DNA from: Chryseobacterium taiwanense
Lineage (GTDB): Bacteria > Bacteroidota > Bacteroidia > Flavobacteriales > Weeksellaceae
Length of the DNA stretch: 33,287 nt
Reading direction: 5' to 3'
Assembly (NCBI RefSeq): GCF_000813825.1
Contig: NZ_JWTA01000011.1
Location: forward strand, 1 to 33,287
Shown: positions 24,926-32,801 of the stretch, piece by piece
How positions within the stretch are numbered: the stretch's first letter is position 1
Layout of the letters: every line of letters begins with the position of its first letter
Notes under the pieces: model-generated
Databases searched by the model: none
Seen by the model: only the letters and a program-made list of their open reading frames with translations
Told to the model about the DNA's origin: nothing
Position numbers and translations under genes: made by a program

Positions 24926-25948
24926 TTATCTTTTTTTATAAAACTCTATTGTGTTGTCTCTGAAATCTTCGGTTTTATAAGGCTTGAATTCAAATTCAGG
25001 AGCCTGAGTTCCGTTTTCCAGTTTCAGATTTTCATTTTTAATGACAATGGCTTCATCCCAAAGATTAGCATTGATGAATTGTTGTAACGTAAATCTTCCT
25101 CCTTCAATAATGACCGATTGAATCTGTTCTTTGTATAATGCTTGCGTTAAATCGGGGAGGAAATTTTCTTTCTCGATCTTAATGAAATGAATGTTCTCGT
25201 TGATTTCTTCTCTTGTAGCATTGAAAACTAACGTTTTAGCTTCTTTATTATAGATGTTGAAATTCTGGGGAACTTTTAAATCAAAATCAATTAAGATTCT
25301 TACAGGATTTACGCCTTCTACATTCCTTACGGTTAAACCCGGATTGTCGTTCAATGCAGTTTGGGTTCCTACTAAAATAGCATGTTCATCGGCTCTTAAT
25401 TGATGAACAAATTGATTCACCAAAGTATTGGAAATAGAAGTAGGTTTGAAATCTTTATCTAAAAATCCATCTCCGGATTCTGCCCATTTTAAAATGATAT
25501 ACGGTCTTTTCTTTTCGTGATATGTGAAAAAACGTTTATTGAGTTCGATACACTCGTTTTCTAAAATTCCGGAAACAGCTTCAATACCTGCATCCTGAAT
25601 AATTTTCTTCCCTTTTCCGTTGACTTTATCGTGAGAATCCATTGCTCCAATGACTACTTTTTTAAAGCCTAGTTCTTTAATTTTTAAAGCACAAGGAGGC
25701 GTTTTTCCGTAATGTGCACAAGGTTCTAAGGAAACGTAAATGGTAGATTCAGTAAGTAAGCTTTTATCTTTAACGGAATTAATAGCATTGATTTCTGCAT
25801 GAGGTTCTCCTGCTTTATGATGATAGCCTTCGCCAATAATTTTTCCGTCGTGAACAATCACGCTTCCCACTAAAGGATTGGGATAGGTGTTGCCGATAGC
25901 TTTTTGAGCCAGCTCAATACATCTTCTGATATAAAATTCGTCTTGCAT
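24926..25948 (-). CDS. ribD: Bifunctional riboflavin biosynthesis deaminase/reductase
   Basis: 340 residues. Deaminates and then reduces the pyrimidine intermediate in early riboflavin synthesis. The N-terminal cytidine-deaminase-like half has the zinc site His50-Ala51-Glu52 with Cys77 and Cys86 (EPCAHYGKTPPC). The C-terminal reductase half (about 145-340) contains LKWAESGDGFLDKDF, RADEHAILVGTQTALNDNP and SVIIEGGRFTL. Normal length, slightly short. No FMN riboswitch is seen upstream: only 58 bases separate the start from the DUF349 gene, and these hold that gene's terminator. Confidence 0.96.
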   Translation of the reverse strand: MQDEFYIRRCIELAQKAIGNTYPNPLVGSVIVHDGKIIGEGYHHKAGEPHAEINAINSVKDKSLLTESTIYVSLEPCAHYGKTPPCALKIKELGFKKVVIGAMDSHDKVNGKGKKIIQDAGIEAVSGILENECIELNKRFFTYHEKKRPYIILKWAESGDGFLDKDFKPTSISNTLVNQFVHQLRADEHAILVGTQTALNDNPGLTVRNVEGVNPVRILIDFDLKVPQNFNIYNKEAKTLVFNATREEINENIHFIKIEKENFLPDLTQALYKEQIQSVIIEGGRFTLQQFINANLWDEAIVIKNENLKLENGTQAPEFEFKPYKTEDFRDNTIEFYKKR

Positions 25949-25954
25949 AGGAAA

Positions 25955-25992
25955 GAAAAAAGCGAAGACAAATTGCTTTGCTCCGCTTTTTA
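25955..25992 (-). terminator. Intrinsic terminator after the DUF349 gene
   Basis: On the minus strand AAAGCGGAG pairs with CTTCGCTTT (9 bp, one G:T) around a 13-base loop and is followed by a T run. It lies right after the DUF349 stop and immediately before the ribD start. Confidence 0.75.
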
Positions 25993-26006
25993 GATTTTTT
26001 ATAAGT

Positions 26007-27800
26007 TTATTCTCCGGCGATAATGCTGTGAAGATTTTGTCTTAAGGTTTCTAAATGAGCTTTTTTCTGATCAATCGTATCGAAAGTATCTTTCAATAGA
26101 GGATTTTCTCTCGATGGCTTGTTGAAGAATGCTAAGTTGTTCTCCAGTTTTACGATTTCAGCTTCAAGGTCAGAGATTTGGCTCTTGATCTTTCTTGCTT
26201 TATCTGTAAGCTGGTTTTCAGATAAACCTTCTTCTTTAAGTTCTAGCTCGTTGATTTTGTTCAGTTTTAATTTTTCTCTCAACGCTTTGTTAAACTCTGA
26301 GTTGATTGAAATCTTATCTCTCGGAACTTTTCCGATATTATTCCAAGCGGTTTTGATGGCTTCTATTTTTTCTATACTGCCATCTTCATTGGTAACAGTT
26401 TTTAATTCTTCAAGAAGCTCTTTTTTATTCTTATAATTCTCCTTCCAGTTATCTGTGGAAGTGTTGTTCTTTTCTCTGTAATTGTTGAAGAATGTATTAC
26501 ATGCATCACGGAAGTCATCCCAGATTTTATTGGTCATGCTCTTAGGAACGTGACCTATTTTTTTCCAGTCTTCCTGAAGTTTTTTGAATAATGGTACAGT
26601 GATATCCCATTCTTCATTGTTCATATTGTCTTTTGCAGTCTGGATGAGTTTTAATTTTTCTTCCAGATTCGTCTGCTGAGAACCTTTTAATGACTTGTAA
26701 TAATTATTCTTAGTGGTATTGAAACCTCTTAGTGTCGTTTTGAAATCATTCCAGTTTTGGTTAGATAGCTTTCTCGGAACACTTCCGGTTTTTAAGAACT
26801 CTGAACGAAGATCTTCAACTCTACGAATAGCATTCTGCCAATAATTGTGATTGGACGTTTCTGCAGGTTCTGAAAGTTTCTTGATTTCAGCAATAATCTG
26901 ATTTTTCTTGTCAAGATTAACGGTTTGCTCAGATTCTATAGCAGCAGATAACTCAGATTTTCTTTCGTGTATTTTATTGGAAATTTCTTTAAACTCTTCC
27001 CAAGTTTTTTCACGGAACTCTTCAGCAACTGGTTCTGCTTCTTCTTTCCAAAGTTTATGAAGGTATTGAAGCTCGTTCAATGCTTTTTGGATTACAGGCT
27101 CATTCTCAAGTTCTTTTGCACGTTCTATAATATGCTGTCTTTTCTCAAGGTTATGGCTGTATTCCTGCTCCAAGAATTCTTTATTTAAATCCAGCATTTG
27201 ATAAAATTGGTTCAAATGGTGGAAATAATTATTGTTAAGGATTTTAAATTCAGACTTAGCAACTTGTCCAGCTTTAGACCATTCTTCTTTTATTTCACGG
27301 ATAGATTTGAACAGATTTGTTCCCGGTTCAGAATTGGTGTAAAGGTTTTTAAGGCGTTCAATGATATTTTGACGGTGGTCAAGACTTTTCTTTTGCTCTT
27401 CTTCCTGACCTTTTTGGTAGGAGTCATGCTTTTCTTTGAAGATATTTACCAAAGCAGAAAGTCTAGACTGCGAAGGATGTTCGTAGCTAAAATTTTCCGG
27501 TGCATTTCCTGCTTCCACATATTCATGTTTTTTATCTTCTATCTCATCATGAATATAATGACTTGCTTTTTCTTTTAAAAGATTGAATTTTTTGAAATTC
27601 TCACCAGCATTGGGAGTGTTGATGATTTTTTCCATTTCTTTTAAAGCATCTGCCAAAGAAATTTCTACCTCTTCCTGATCCTCTACAGACTCTACCTCTT
27701 CTTCATGAGGAGAAACGGAGTCATTCGATGTGTTCTCTAGAGATACTTCGTTAGCATTTTTCTTTTCTTCGTTTTCAGAAAGATTGTTTTCTGTAGTCAT
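26007..27800 (-). CDS. DUF349-domain protein
   Basis: 597 residues. An acidic, low-complexity N-terminus (about 1-50) is followed by several tandem DUF349 helical repeats, each marked by a Trp and a G-x-V/A-P-R/K-S turn (for example IGHVPKSMTNKIWDDF and TGSVPRKLSNQNWNDF, with KTAWNNIGKVPRDK near the end). The C-terminus is a coiled coil (KARKIKSQISDLEAEIVKLE). Such proteins are conserved in Flavobacteriia and other Bacteroidota; the biochemical role is unknown. No signal peptide, so it is cytoplasmic. It is transcribed alone or after aroE, with its own terminator. Confidence 0.9.
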   Translation of the reverse strand: MTTENNLSENEEKKNANEVSLENTSNDSVSPHEEEVESVEDQEEVEISLADALKEMEKIINTPNAGENFKKFNLLKEKASHYIHDEIEDKKHEYVEAGNAPENFSYEHPSQSRLSALVNIFKEKHDSYQKGQEEEQKKSLDHRQNIIERLKNLYTNSEPGTNLFKSIREIKEEWSKAGQVAKSEFKILNNNYFHHLNQFYQMLDLNKEFLEQEYSHNLEKRQHIIERAKELENEPVIQKALNELQYLHKLWKEEAEPVAEEFREKTWEEFKEISNKIHERKSELSAAIESEQTVNLDKKNQIIAEIKKLSEPAETSNHNYWQNAIRRVEDLRSEFLKTGSVPRKLSNQNWNDFKTTLRGFNTTKNNYYKSLKGSQQTNLEEKLKLIQTAKDNMNNEEWDITVPLFKKLQEDWKKIGHVPKSMTNKIWDDFRDACNTFFNNYREKNNTSTDNWKENYKNKKELLEELKTVTNEDGSIEKIEAIKTAWNNIGKVPRDKISINSEFNKALREKLKLNKINELELKEEGLSENQLTDKARKIKSQISDLEAEIVKLENNLAFFNKPSRENPLLKDTFDTIDQKKAHLETLRQNLHSIIAGE

Positions 27801-27873
27801 AGCAAGTCTTTTATGTAAGTGGCATTAATATCTTTTAAATATAGCAAAAAGCCAATTAAAACACTAATTTATG

Positions 27874-28611
27874 TTATTTTTTTTGAAAATTCCAAATTTC
27901 CCAAGCTTTTTCTGCCTGTTGTTCCAGCATATAATAACCATTCACGGTTTTTGCTCCTTTTTCGGACGCATTGATGATGAATTGGGTATAGTTTGGATTG
28001 TAAATTAGGTCAATCACCAAATGGTTTTTAGAAATTCCTTCAAAAGGAAATTTTAGACAGTCTTCAACATTCGGGAAAGTTCCAACCGGAGTACACTGAA
28101 TAATAATAGGATGATTTTCAACCGTTGCCTGATCCAGATTGTCAAAATTGATTTCCGTACTTCTGGAAACCGTGATAGAAGAGATCCCGTGTTTATTCAA
28201 AACATATTGTACCGCTTTTGCAGCTCCTCCGTTTCCTAAGATAAGGGCTGAGTTTTGGTATGGCTTTTTATGAAGAAGCAAGGTTTTTTCAAACCCGAAA
28301 GCATCTGTGTTGTAACCCGTTTTTTTACCATCCTGAATCAAGACACAGTTTACAGCGCCTATTTTCTGAGCTTCATCACTCAGTTCATCCAGATAATCGA
28401 TGATTTTCTCTTTGTATGGAATGGTAACATTGAATCCTAAAAGATCAGGAGTAGAAAATAATTGTTCAACTTCATGTATTTCATTTAAATCAAAAATGCT
28501 GTAAGAGTGATCTTTTAGCATGAGTTTTTGAAATTTATCTTCAAAGAATTTTTTTGAAAAAGAATAAGAGATGTTTCGTCCTATTAAGCCTAATTTTTTA
28601 TTGGAAATCAT
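27874..28611 (-). CDS. aroE: Shikimate dehydrogenase
   Basis: 245 residues. Reduces 3-dehydroshikimate to shikimate with NADPH. The substrate site is intact: Ser15 and Ser17 (NISYSFS), catalytic Lys67 (GFNVTIPYKE), Asn88 (AVNCV) and Asp103 (YNTDAFG). The nucleotide-binding loop is ILGNGGAAKAVQYVL. The length is slightly short for the family but complete. It lies 73 bases upstream of the DUF349 gene and just after the endonuclease's terminator. Confidence 0.96.
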   Translation of the reverse strand: MISNKKLGLIGRNISYSFSKKFFEDKFQKLMLKDHSYSIFDLNEIHEVEQLFSTPDLLGFNVTIPYKEKIIDYLDELSDEAQKIGAVNCVLIQDGKKTGYNTDAFGFEKTLLLHKKPYQNSALILGNGGAAKAVQYVLNKHGISSITVSRSTEINFDNLDQATVENHPIIIQCTPVGTFPNVEDCLKFPFEGISKNHLVIDLIYNPNYTQFIINASEKGAKTVNGYYMLEQQAEKAWEIWNFQKK

Positions 28612-28621
28612 ACTTCAAAAA

Positions 28622-28650
28622 TAAAAAAAAGACCGAGAAATTCGGTCTTT
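28622..28650 (-). terminator. Intrinsic terminator after the endonuclease gene
   Basis: Minus-strand AAAGACCGA and TCGGTCTTT form a 9-bp stem around a 5-base loop, followed by a run of T. It lies 18 bases after the endonuclease stop and before the aroE start. Confidence 0.9.
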
Positions 28651-28668
28651 TATAAATTAAATTTGTAT

Positions 28669-30465
28669 TTATTCTACAATGAATTTTGTAGTGCTTATAT
28701 CTGTTTTTAGTAAATAAACTCCTTTTGATAAGGTTTTAAGCTCTATTTTATTAGAGTTTTTAAAAGGATTATGGATTACTTGGATAAGCTTTCCTGAAAG
28801 ATCAATAATTTCTGCTTTTGAAATCTTACTGATGTTTTCACCTTTTACAAATAATTCGTGATTCTTAACAGGATTAGGATAAACACTAAATGCTTTTTCC
28901 TTTGAAGTTTCTGTTGTAGCTAAGCTGCCGCTATAGCAAGTCCAGCTTAAATCGTCGATAGCAACTCTGTTTCCGGTAGTTGGATTAGTGATTTTTATAA
29001 TAACGTTTCCACTTACATTGATGTTGTTGATTGTAACAGGAGTTGTTGATGTAGATGTATAAGGAATAGTTCCTACCTGAACTCCGTTTATTTCAACATT
29101 AAGATTGCTTGAACTTCCTGTGAATTTTAAAGCGGCTGTAACGGTCAAACTTTGAATTCCTCCTGAAAGGGTAGAGCTGGTAAGGTTTCCGTTTCTTATC
29201 GTAATCGCTTTGTTGTTTGAATTATCAACAATGCTTTGATCGGTTCTTGCATCGGTTGCGTTCCATGTAATTCCGTTGTTAGTCCAAGTTTGGGTTACAT
29301 AACTTGAAGCGGCAGCTGGAATGTTGCTGAAGTCTTCTGTACCACAGCTTCCTCCACCAGGTTGTCCGGCAAGGGTAGTTTCTGTTGCCGTATTACTCTG
29401 GGTAGATGAATTTCCGGCAGCATCTTTAGCAATTACATAGAATGTGTAAGATGTAGAAGGAGCTAATCCTTGAACAGTTGCTGTCGTTCCGGTAACAGTC
29501 GCATAAAAGGTTCCGTTTGAGAAATAAATGTCGTAACCTGTTACTCCTATATTATCTGTAGAAGCAGTCCAGCTCAACGAGATGGAATTACTTGTAGGGT
29601 TATTAGCTGTTAAATTGCTTGGAGCAGTCGGAGCTTGAGTGTCAATAACCGGTGTTCCCCAAATCTGATCTACATATTCAGGATGATCAATATAAGGGTT
29701 TCTGTTTCCTTGATAAGTGTAAGAAGCGTTATTTCTTCCAATCTCTGCAGGAGAAACCGGGTCTAATGTATTCCAAGCCAATAGCTGATTAAGTTCCCAA
29801 GTCTGAAGACCAGGGAAAGCTGAGCCTCCCAACATATTTCCGGTGCTGAACCCTGAAAGTTGTGTTTCGTATCGGGTTACAAAATAAAGAATCATTCTTG
29901 CAACATCACCTTTAAAAGCATCGATAGGCTCAAAAACAATCCCTGAATAACCAGGAGAAATAGAAGTTCCAAGTTTAGATCCGTTTAAAGAAGTGAAAGA
30001 TGCAGAACCTACTTTTCCGTAAGGATAGTTAGATCTCATTCCGTTTACTTTTCCATCGGTTGCTCGAATAAAATGTATGTCAGACCTCATAGGAAGTGCT
30101 TCATTGAAAAGACTTTGAGGTACTATATGTTCTCTGTTATAACAATTTCCTTCCACATTGTAAGAGCCACACTGATTGGTTGAGTAAGTAAAATTGTAAG
30201 GATCTGTTCCATTTGGGTTTTCGGAATAGATGTCTAAAATCGTTCCGTCATTTTCATAATAATAATCACGATCGGTCGTTTGATAGCCGGTCCAAAGTCC
30301 GCCATAACCGTGGTCAATATGACCATTGGTGATAATTTGATTCAGTTTGCTTTTTAAAGCCGCTCCAGTAAGTCCTGTTGTTCCGTTGTAATATCCTGTC
30401 GGAATTTGTGCAAATGCATTAACGAATGCAAATGAAAACAACAAAGAAAATAGTATTCGTGTCAT
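28669..30465 (-). CDS. Secreted endonuclease I with fn3 domain and T9SS sorting tail
   Basis: 598 residues. Signal peptide MTRILFSLLFSFAFVNAFAQ. Residues about 25-265 are an endonuclease I (His-Me finger) domain with NREHIVPQS (catalytic His113) and SDIHFIRATDGKVNGMRSN (candidate metal ligands Asp129, His131, Asp137, Asn141). Fibronectin type III lies at about 273-366 (TAPSNLTANNPTSNSISLSW). A beta-rich, choice-of-anchor-like domain follows to about 510. The C-terminus (SVYPNPVKNHE, LSKGVYLLKTD) is a type A T9SS sorting domain. The product is thus a surface or extracellular nuclease exported by the type IX system, probably for DNA scavenging or biofilm turnover. It is a single-gene transcript. 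Confidence 0.93.
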   Translation of the reverse strand: MTRILFSLLFSFAFVNAFAQIPTGYYNGTTGLTGAALKSKLNQIITNGHIDHGYGGLWTGYQTTDRDYYYENDGTILDIYSENPNGTDPYNFTYSTNQCGSYNVEGNCYNREHIVPQSLFNEALPMRSDIHFIRATDGKVNGMRSNYPYGKVGSASFTSLNGSKLGTSISPGYSGIVFEPIDAFKGDVARMILYFVTRYETQLSGFSTGNMLGGSAFPGLQTWELNQLLAWNTLDPVSPAEIGRNNASYTYQGNRNPYIDHPEYVDQIWGTPVIDTQAPTAPSNLTANNPTSNSISLSWTASTDNIGVTGYDIYFSNGTFYATVTGTTATVQGLAPSTSYTFYVIAKDAAGNSSTQSNTATETTLAGQPGGGSCGTEDFSNIPAAASSYVTQTWTNNGITWNATDARTDQSIVDNSNNKAITIRNGNLTSSTLSGGIQSLTVTAALKFTGSSSNLNVEINGVQVGTIPYTSTSTTPVTINNINVSGNVIIKITNPTTGNRVAIDDLSWTCYSGSLATTETSKEKAFSVYPNPVKNHELFVKGENISKISKAEIIDLSGKLIQVIHNPFKNSNKIELKTLSKGVYLLKTDISTTKFIVE

Positions 30466-30483
30466 TTTTTAAAATTGGGGGCG

Positions 30484-30491
30484 TAAAGGTA
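30484..30491 (-). promoter_or_regulatory. Possible -7 element of the endonuclease gene
   Basis: The minus strand reads TACCTTTA, a 7/8 match to TAnnTTTG, 18 bases upstream of the ATG at 30465. Confidence 0.35.
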
Positions 30492-30513
30492 CGAAAAAAT
30501 GAAGCCTTATATA

Positions 30514-31719
30514 TTAACTTTTAGTAATATAGTCTTTTCCGATCTTGGAGAAAAACCATGAAATCATGATGCCAAATACCGACGCAGTAAGAGCAACGAT
30601 AATGTAATTATTCCCTACGATTTTGATTGGGAAAGGCAGTGTTCCTATGGCTTTGAAGAATTCTGTATATTGCTGGAAATAGCATAAAAGAGTACCTAAT
30701 ATTAACCCTGAAATAATTCCTAAAACAACGATGAGAACGCCTGTATAAAAATAGGTTTTTCTTAAATGTGCCAAAGGAAATCCAAGGGAAACCAATGATC
30801 TGGCTTGTTCTTTTTTATCAAGCTGTAAAATGATAATTGCCCCTGCAAGATTGAAGGTGGTAATGAAGATAACCAACGCAAAAATAAGGTAGATAAATAG
30901 CTTTTCAGTATTGATCATTTTCCAGAAAGCTGCATTTTCCTCTTCTTTGGTTTTAACCTCGATGGTTTTGCCTAATTGTGAAATTAAATTCTGCTTTACA
31001 GCATCTGCATTTTCAGGATTTTTAAGCTTAATGACAATTTGATAAGCCGATTGCTTTGGGAGATTTAATAATTCTTCGGTAAGTTCAATCGGAGCTATAA
31101 TGTAATTGTTGAGCTGGTCATTTCCGGGAAAAATGCCTGTAACGAAAATATTTTTTTTATTGTAAATATCTTCTTCTTTATTAATGATTCCTGTGCCGGG
31201 TTTAGGCATGAAGATCGTGGCAAAATCTGAGGTGGAATCTACGGGAATAGATAGTCTGTTTTTAAGAGAATGTTCCATAAGCACTTCATTAGAATAATTG
31301 AAGCTTGGATAGGTTCCGTAGAAAATACTCTTGTCAATAGGATTTACCTTTGTGTAGGCAGAATCTACTCCTCTTAAATAGGCGATATCGCCTTTGCCGT
31401 TGTAGTTGATGTATATTTTCTCCTCTATAATTTTAGAGAAACTTAGAATGGCTTTATTCTTTTTTAAAACATCATCGACTTTTTGTAAATTTTTAATCGT
31501 TTTTCCGGAACTGCTTTTTAAGGTAAGATCAGCATGAAGATTGGCAATAAGATCTTTATTAAAATCTTCGAGTCCGGAGAAAACAGAAATGATGACGAAC
31601 ATTGCAGTTACAGCTACCGTCATTGCTCCCACAGCAAGCCACGTAATAAACGTAACAGCAGTGCTTCCTTTTTTAGATAAAAGGTAGCGGGATGCGATAT
31701 AAAATGCAATGTTCTTCAA
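30514..31719 (-). CDS. LolC/E-type ABC transporter permease
   Basis: 401 residues. An N-terminal helix (about 22-48, TAVTFITWLAVGAMTVAVTA) is followed by a periplasmic MacB-like domain of about 210 residues and then three helices (about 275-297, 320-345, 370-392), the FtsX/LolC layout. By homology it forms the permease of a system that extracts lipoproteins from the inner membrane. The ATPase and periplasmic partners are not in this window. It follows rbfA by only 6 bases, so the two are co-transcribed. The family is clear, but which of LolC or LolE it resembles is not resolvable here. Confidence 0.88.
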   Translation of the reverse strand: MKNIAFYIASRYLLSKKGSTAVTFITWLAVGAMTVAVTAMFVIISVFSGLEDFNKDLIANLHADLTLKSSSGKTIKNLQKVDDVLKKNKAILSFSKIIEEKIYINYNGKGDIAYLRGVDSAYTKVNPIDKSIFYGTYPSFNYSNEVLMEHSLKNRLSIPVDSTSDFATIFMPKPGTGIINKEEDIYNKKNIFVTGIFPGNDQLNNYIIAPIELTEELLNLPKQSAYQIVIKLKNPENADAVKQNLISQLGKTIEVKTKEEENAAFWKMINTEKLFIYLIFALVIFITTFNLAGAIIILQLDKKEQARSLVSLGFPLAHLRKTYFYTGVLIVVLGIISGLILGTLLCYFQQYTEFFKAIGTLPFPIKIVGNNYIIVALTASVFGIMISWFFSKIGKDYITKS

Positions 31720-31725
31720 AATGAT

Positions 31726-32085
31726 TTATAAAACAGGATTGTCGCCTTCGCCTCTTAATTCTCTTTCCAATTTTTCTACATCATCAAGAGTGGTGTCCAG
31801 GTAAAAATTAAGTTGAGGGATTACACGCACTTGTTTTGCCATTTTCTGGCCGATGAAATTTCTGTACTGAGCTTTGTTTTCTTCTATCTCCTTCATTACT
31901 GCACTACGGTGTTCTTGAGGGAAAATACTTAAATAAATTTTGGCAATCCCTAAATCTGCTGTTACTTTTACATCAGATACGCTTACCAAAATACTTTGCT
32001 GGCTGTTTGCAGCCTGTTTGCGGAAAAGCTCTGCGAAGTCTTCCTGTATAATCTGTGCTACTTTTCTTTGTCTGTTACTTTCCAT
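31726..32085 (-). CDS. rbfA: Ribosome-binding factor A
   Basis: 119 residues. Assists late 30S maturation by binding near the 5' end of 16S rRNA. Motifs: MESNRQRKVAQIIQEDFAEL at the N-terminus, SVSDVKVTADLGIAKIYLSI, and the C-terminal VRVIPQLNFYLDTTLDDVEKLE. The length fits. It is the first gene of the rbfA-permease pair; a TAnnTTTG element lies close to its start. Confidence 0.95.
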   Translation of the reverse strand: MESNRQRKVAQIIQEDFAELFRKQAANSQQSILVSVSDVKVTADLGIAKIYLSIFPQEHRSAVMKEIEENKAQYRNFIGQKMAKQVRVIPQLNFYLDTTLDDVEKLERELRGEGDNPVL

Positions 32086-32093
32086 AATTTCTG

Positions 32094-32101
32094 CAAATTT
32101 A
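32094..32101 (-). promoter_or_regulatory. -7 element of rbfA
   Basis: The minus strand reads TAAATTTG, a perfect match, but its 3' end is only 9 bases from the rbfA ATG, so the mRNA would be nearly leaderless. A second copy, TAAATTTG at 32145-32152, is the alternative, with a leader of about 50 bases. Confidence 0.4.
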
Positions 32102-32102
32102 G

Positions 32103-32110
32103 TACTTTTG
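32103..32110 (+). promoter_or_regulatory. -7 element of the mce gene
   Basis: TACTTTTG, a perfect TAnnTTTG match on the plus strand, 69 bases before the mce ATG at 32179. It is almost back to back with the rbfA element, giving a compact divergent promoter. Confidence 0.4.
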
Positions 32111-32178
32111 TTTGAATTGATACTTTGAAATTCAGATGCAGTATCAAATTTACAATTTTAATTATTGATTAGTATTTT

Positions 32179-32577
32179 ATGAAGCTAGAACATATCGGTA
32201 TTGCCGTAAAGTCTTTAGGAGTTTCGGATGAACTCTTTGCTAAATTATTAGGAAAAGAATCTTATAAAAAAGAAACGGTGGAAAGGGAAGGTGTAGTAAC
32301 CTCTTTCTATGAAACCGGAGAAAGCAAAATTGAACTTTTGGAAGCTAGTAATCCTGAAAGTCCTATCTCGAAATTTATAGATAAAAAAGGTGAAGGCATC
32401 CATCATTTGGCATTCGGAGTAGAAAATATCTACGATGAAGTGAAAAGATTGAAAAATGAAGGCTTTCAGTTTATCTCCGAAGAACCGAAAGAAGGTGCTG
32501 ATAACAAATTAGTTGTCTTCTTACATCCTAAATCTACCAATGGAGTGCTGGTAGAATTGTGTCAAGAAAAGTCATAA
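32179..32577 (+). CDS. mce: Methylmalonyl-CoA epimerase
   Basis: 132 residues with the vicinal-oxygen-chelate fold. Interconverts (R)- and (S)-methylmalonyl-CoA, feeding methylmalonyl-CoA mutase. Candidate metal ligands are His5 (LEHIGIAV), Glu52 (KIELLEA), His75 or His76 (GIHHLAF) and Glu126 (VLVELCQE); the N-terminal SYKKETV and C-terminal HPKSTNGVLVE match the family. Length typical. It stands alone between divergent rbfA and the tRNA; mutase genes are not in this window. Confidence 0.94.
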   Translation: MKLEHIGIAVKSLGVSDELFAKLLGKESYKKETVEREGVVTSFYETGESKIELLEASNPESPISKFIDKKGEGIHHLAFGVENIYDEVKRLKNEGFQFISEEPKEGADNKLVVFLHPKSTNGVLVELCQEKS

Positions 32578-32582
32578 AAAAT

Positions 32583-32612
32583 TTTGTAGTGAAGGAATTT
32601 TTGCTATTTTTG
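32583..32612 (+). promoter_or_regulatory. Full Bacteroidota-type promoter of the tRNA
   Basis: TTTG at 32583-32586 and TATTTTTG at 32605-32612, separated by 18 bases, match both halves of the TTTG...TAnnTTTG consensus. The tRNA begins 28 bases after the -7 element. It is the best promoter in the window. Confidence 0.75.
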
Positions 32613-32639
32613 CAAACACAAAATTTAACCAAGTTTTGA

Positions 32640-32713
32640 GGTCCTATAGCTCAGTTGGTTAGAGCACCTGACTCATAATCAGGTGGTCCCTGGTTCGAGC
32701 CCAGGTGGGACCA
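32640..32713 (+). tRNA. tRNA with anticodon CAT (Met or Ile2)
   Basis: 74 bases fold into a complete cloverleaf. The acceptor stem is GGTCCTA with TGGGACC (one T:G pair) and discriminator A at 32713. The anticodon stem CCTGA/TCAGG holds the loop CTCATAA, hence anticodon CAT. The T arm contains GGTTCGAGCC. The 3' CCA is not encoded. A CAT anticodon can be elongator Met or lysidine-modified Ile2; the initiator type is unlikely because the acceptor stem starts with a proper G-C pair. I cannot decide between Met and Ile2 by eye. Confidence 0.96.
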
Positions 32714-32725
32714 CTTTTTAAATCA

Positions 32726-32755
32726 AGCACTTACAGAAATGTAGGTGCTTTTTTT
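32726..32755 (+). terminator. Intrinsic terminator of the tRNA
   Basis: AGCACTTACA pairs with TGTAGGTGCT (10 bp, one wobble) around the loop GAAA, then six T. It lies 13 bases after the tRNA. Confidence 0.9.
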
Positions 32756-32763
32756 ATTTTTTG

Positions 32764-32783
32764 ACTGCAACAATACTGCAACA
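32764..32783. repeat. Two copies of ACTGCAACA with 11-base period
   Basis: ACTGCAACA occurs at 32764-32772 and 32775-32783, two bases apart. The position, just past a tRNA and its terminator, suggests a recombinase arm-type site or a remnant of an integrated element, but no integrase is visible here. Confidence 0.5.
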
Positions 32784-32801
32784 TTTTGTAAATTTGAGAT
32801 A

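Noticed and set aside
24926..25948. FMN riboswitch before ribD
   Set aside because: Only 58 bases lie upstream and these hold the DUF349 terminator; no RFN-type structure is visible.
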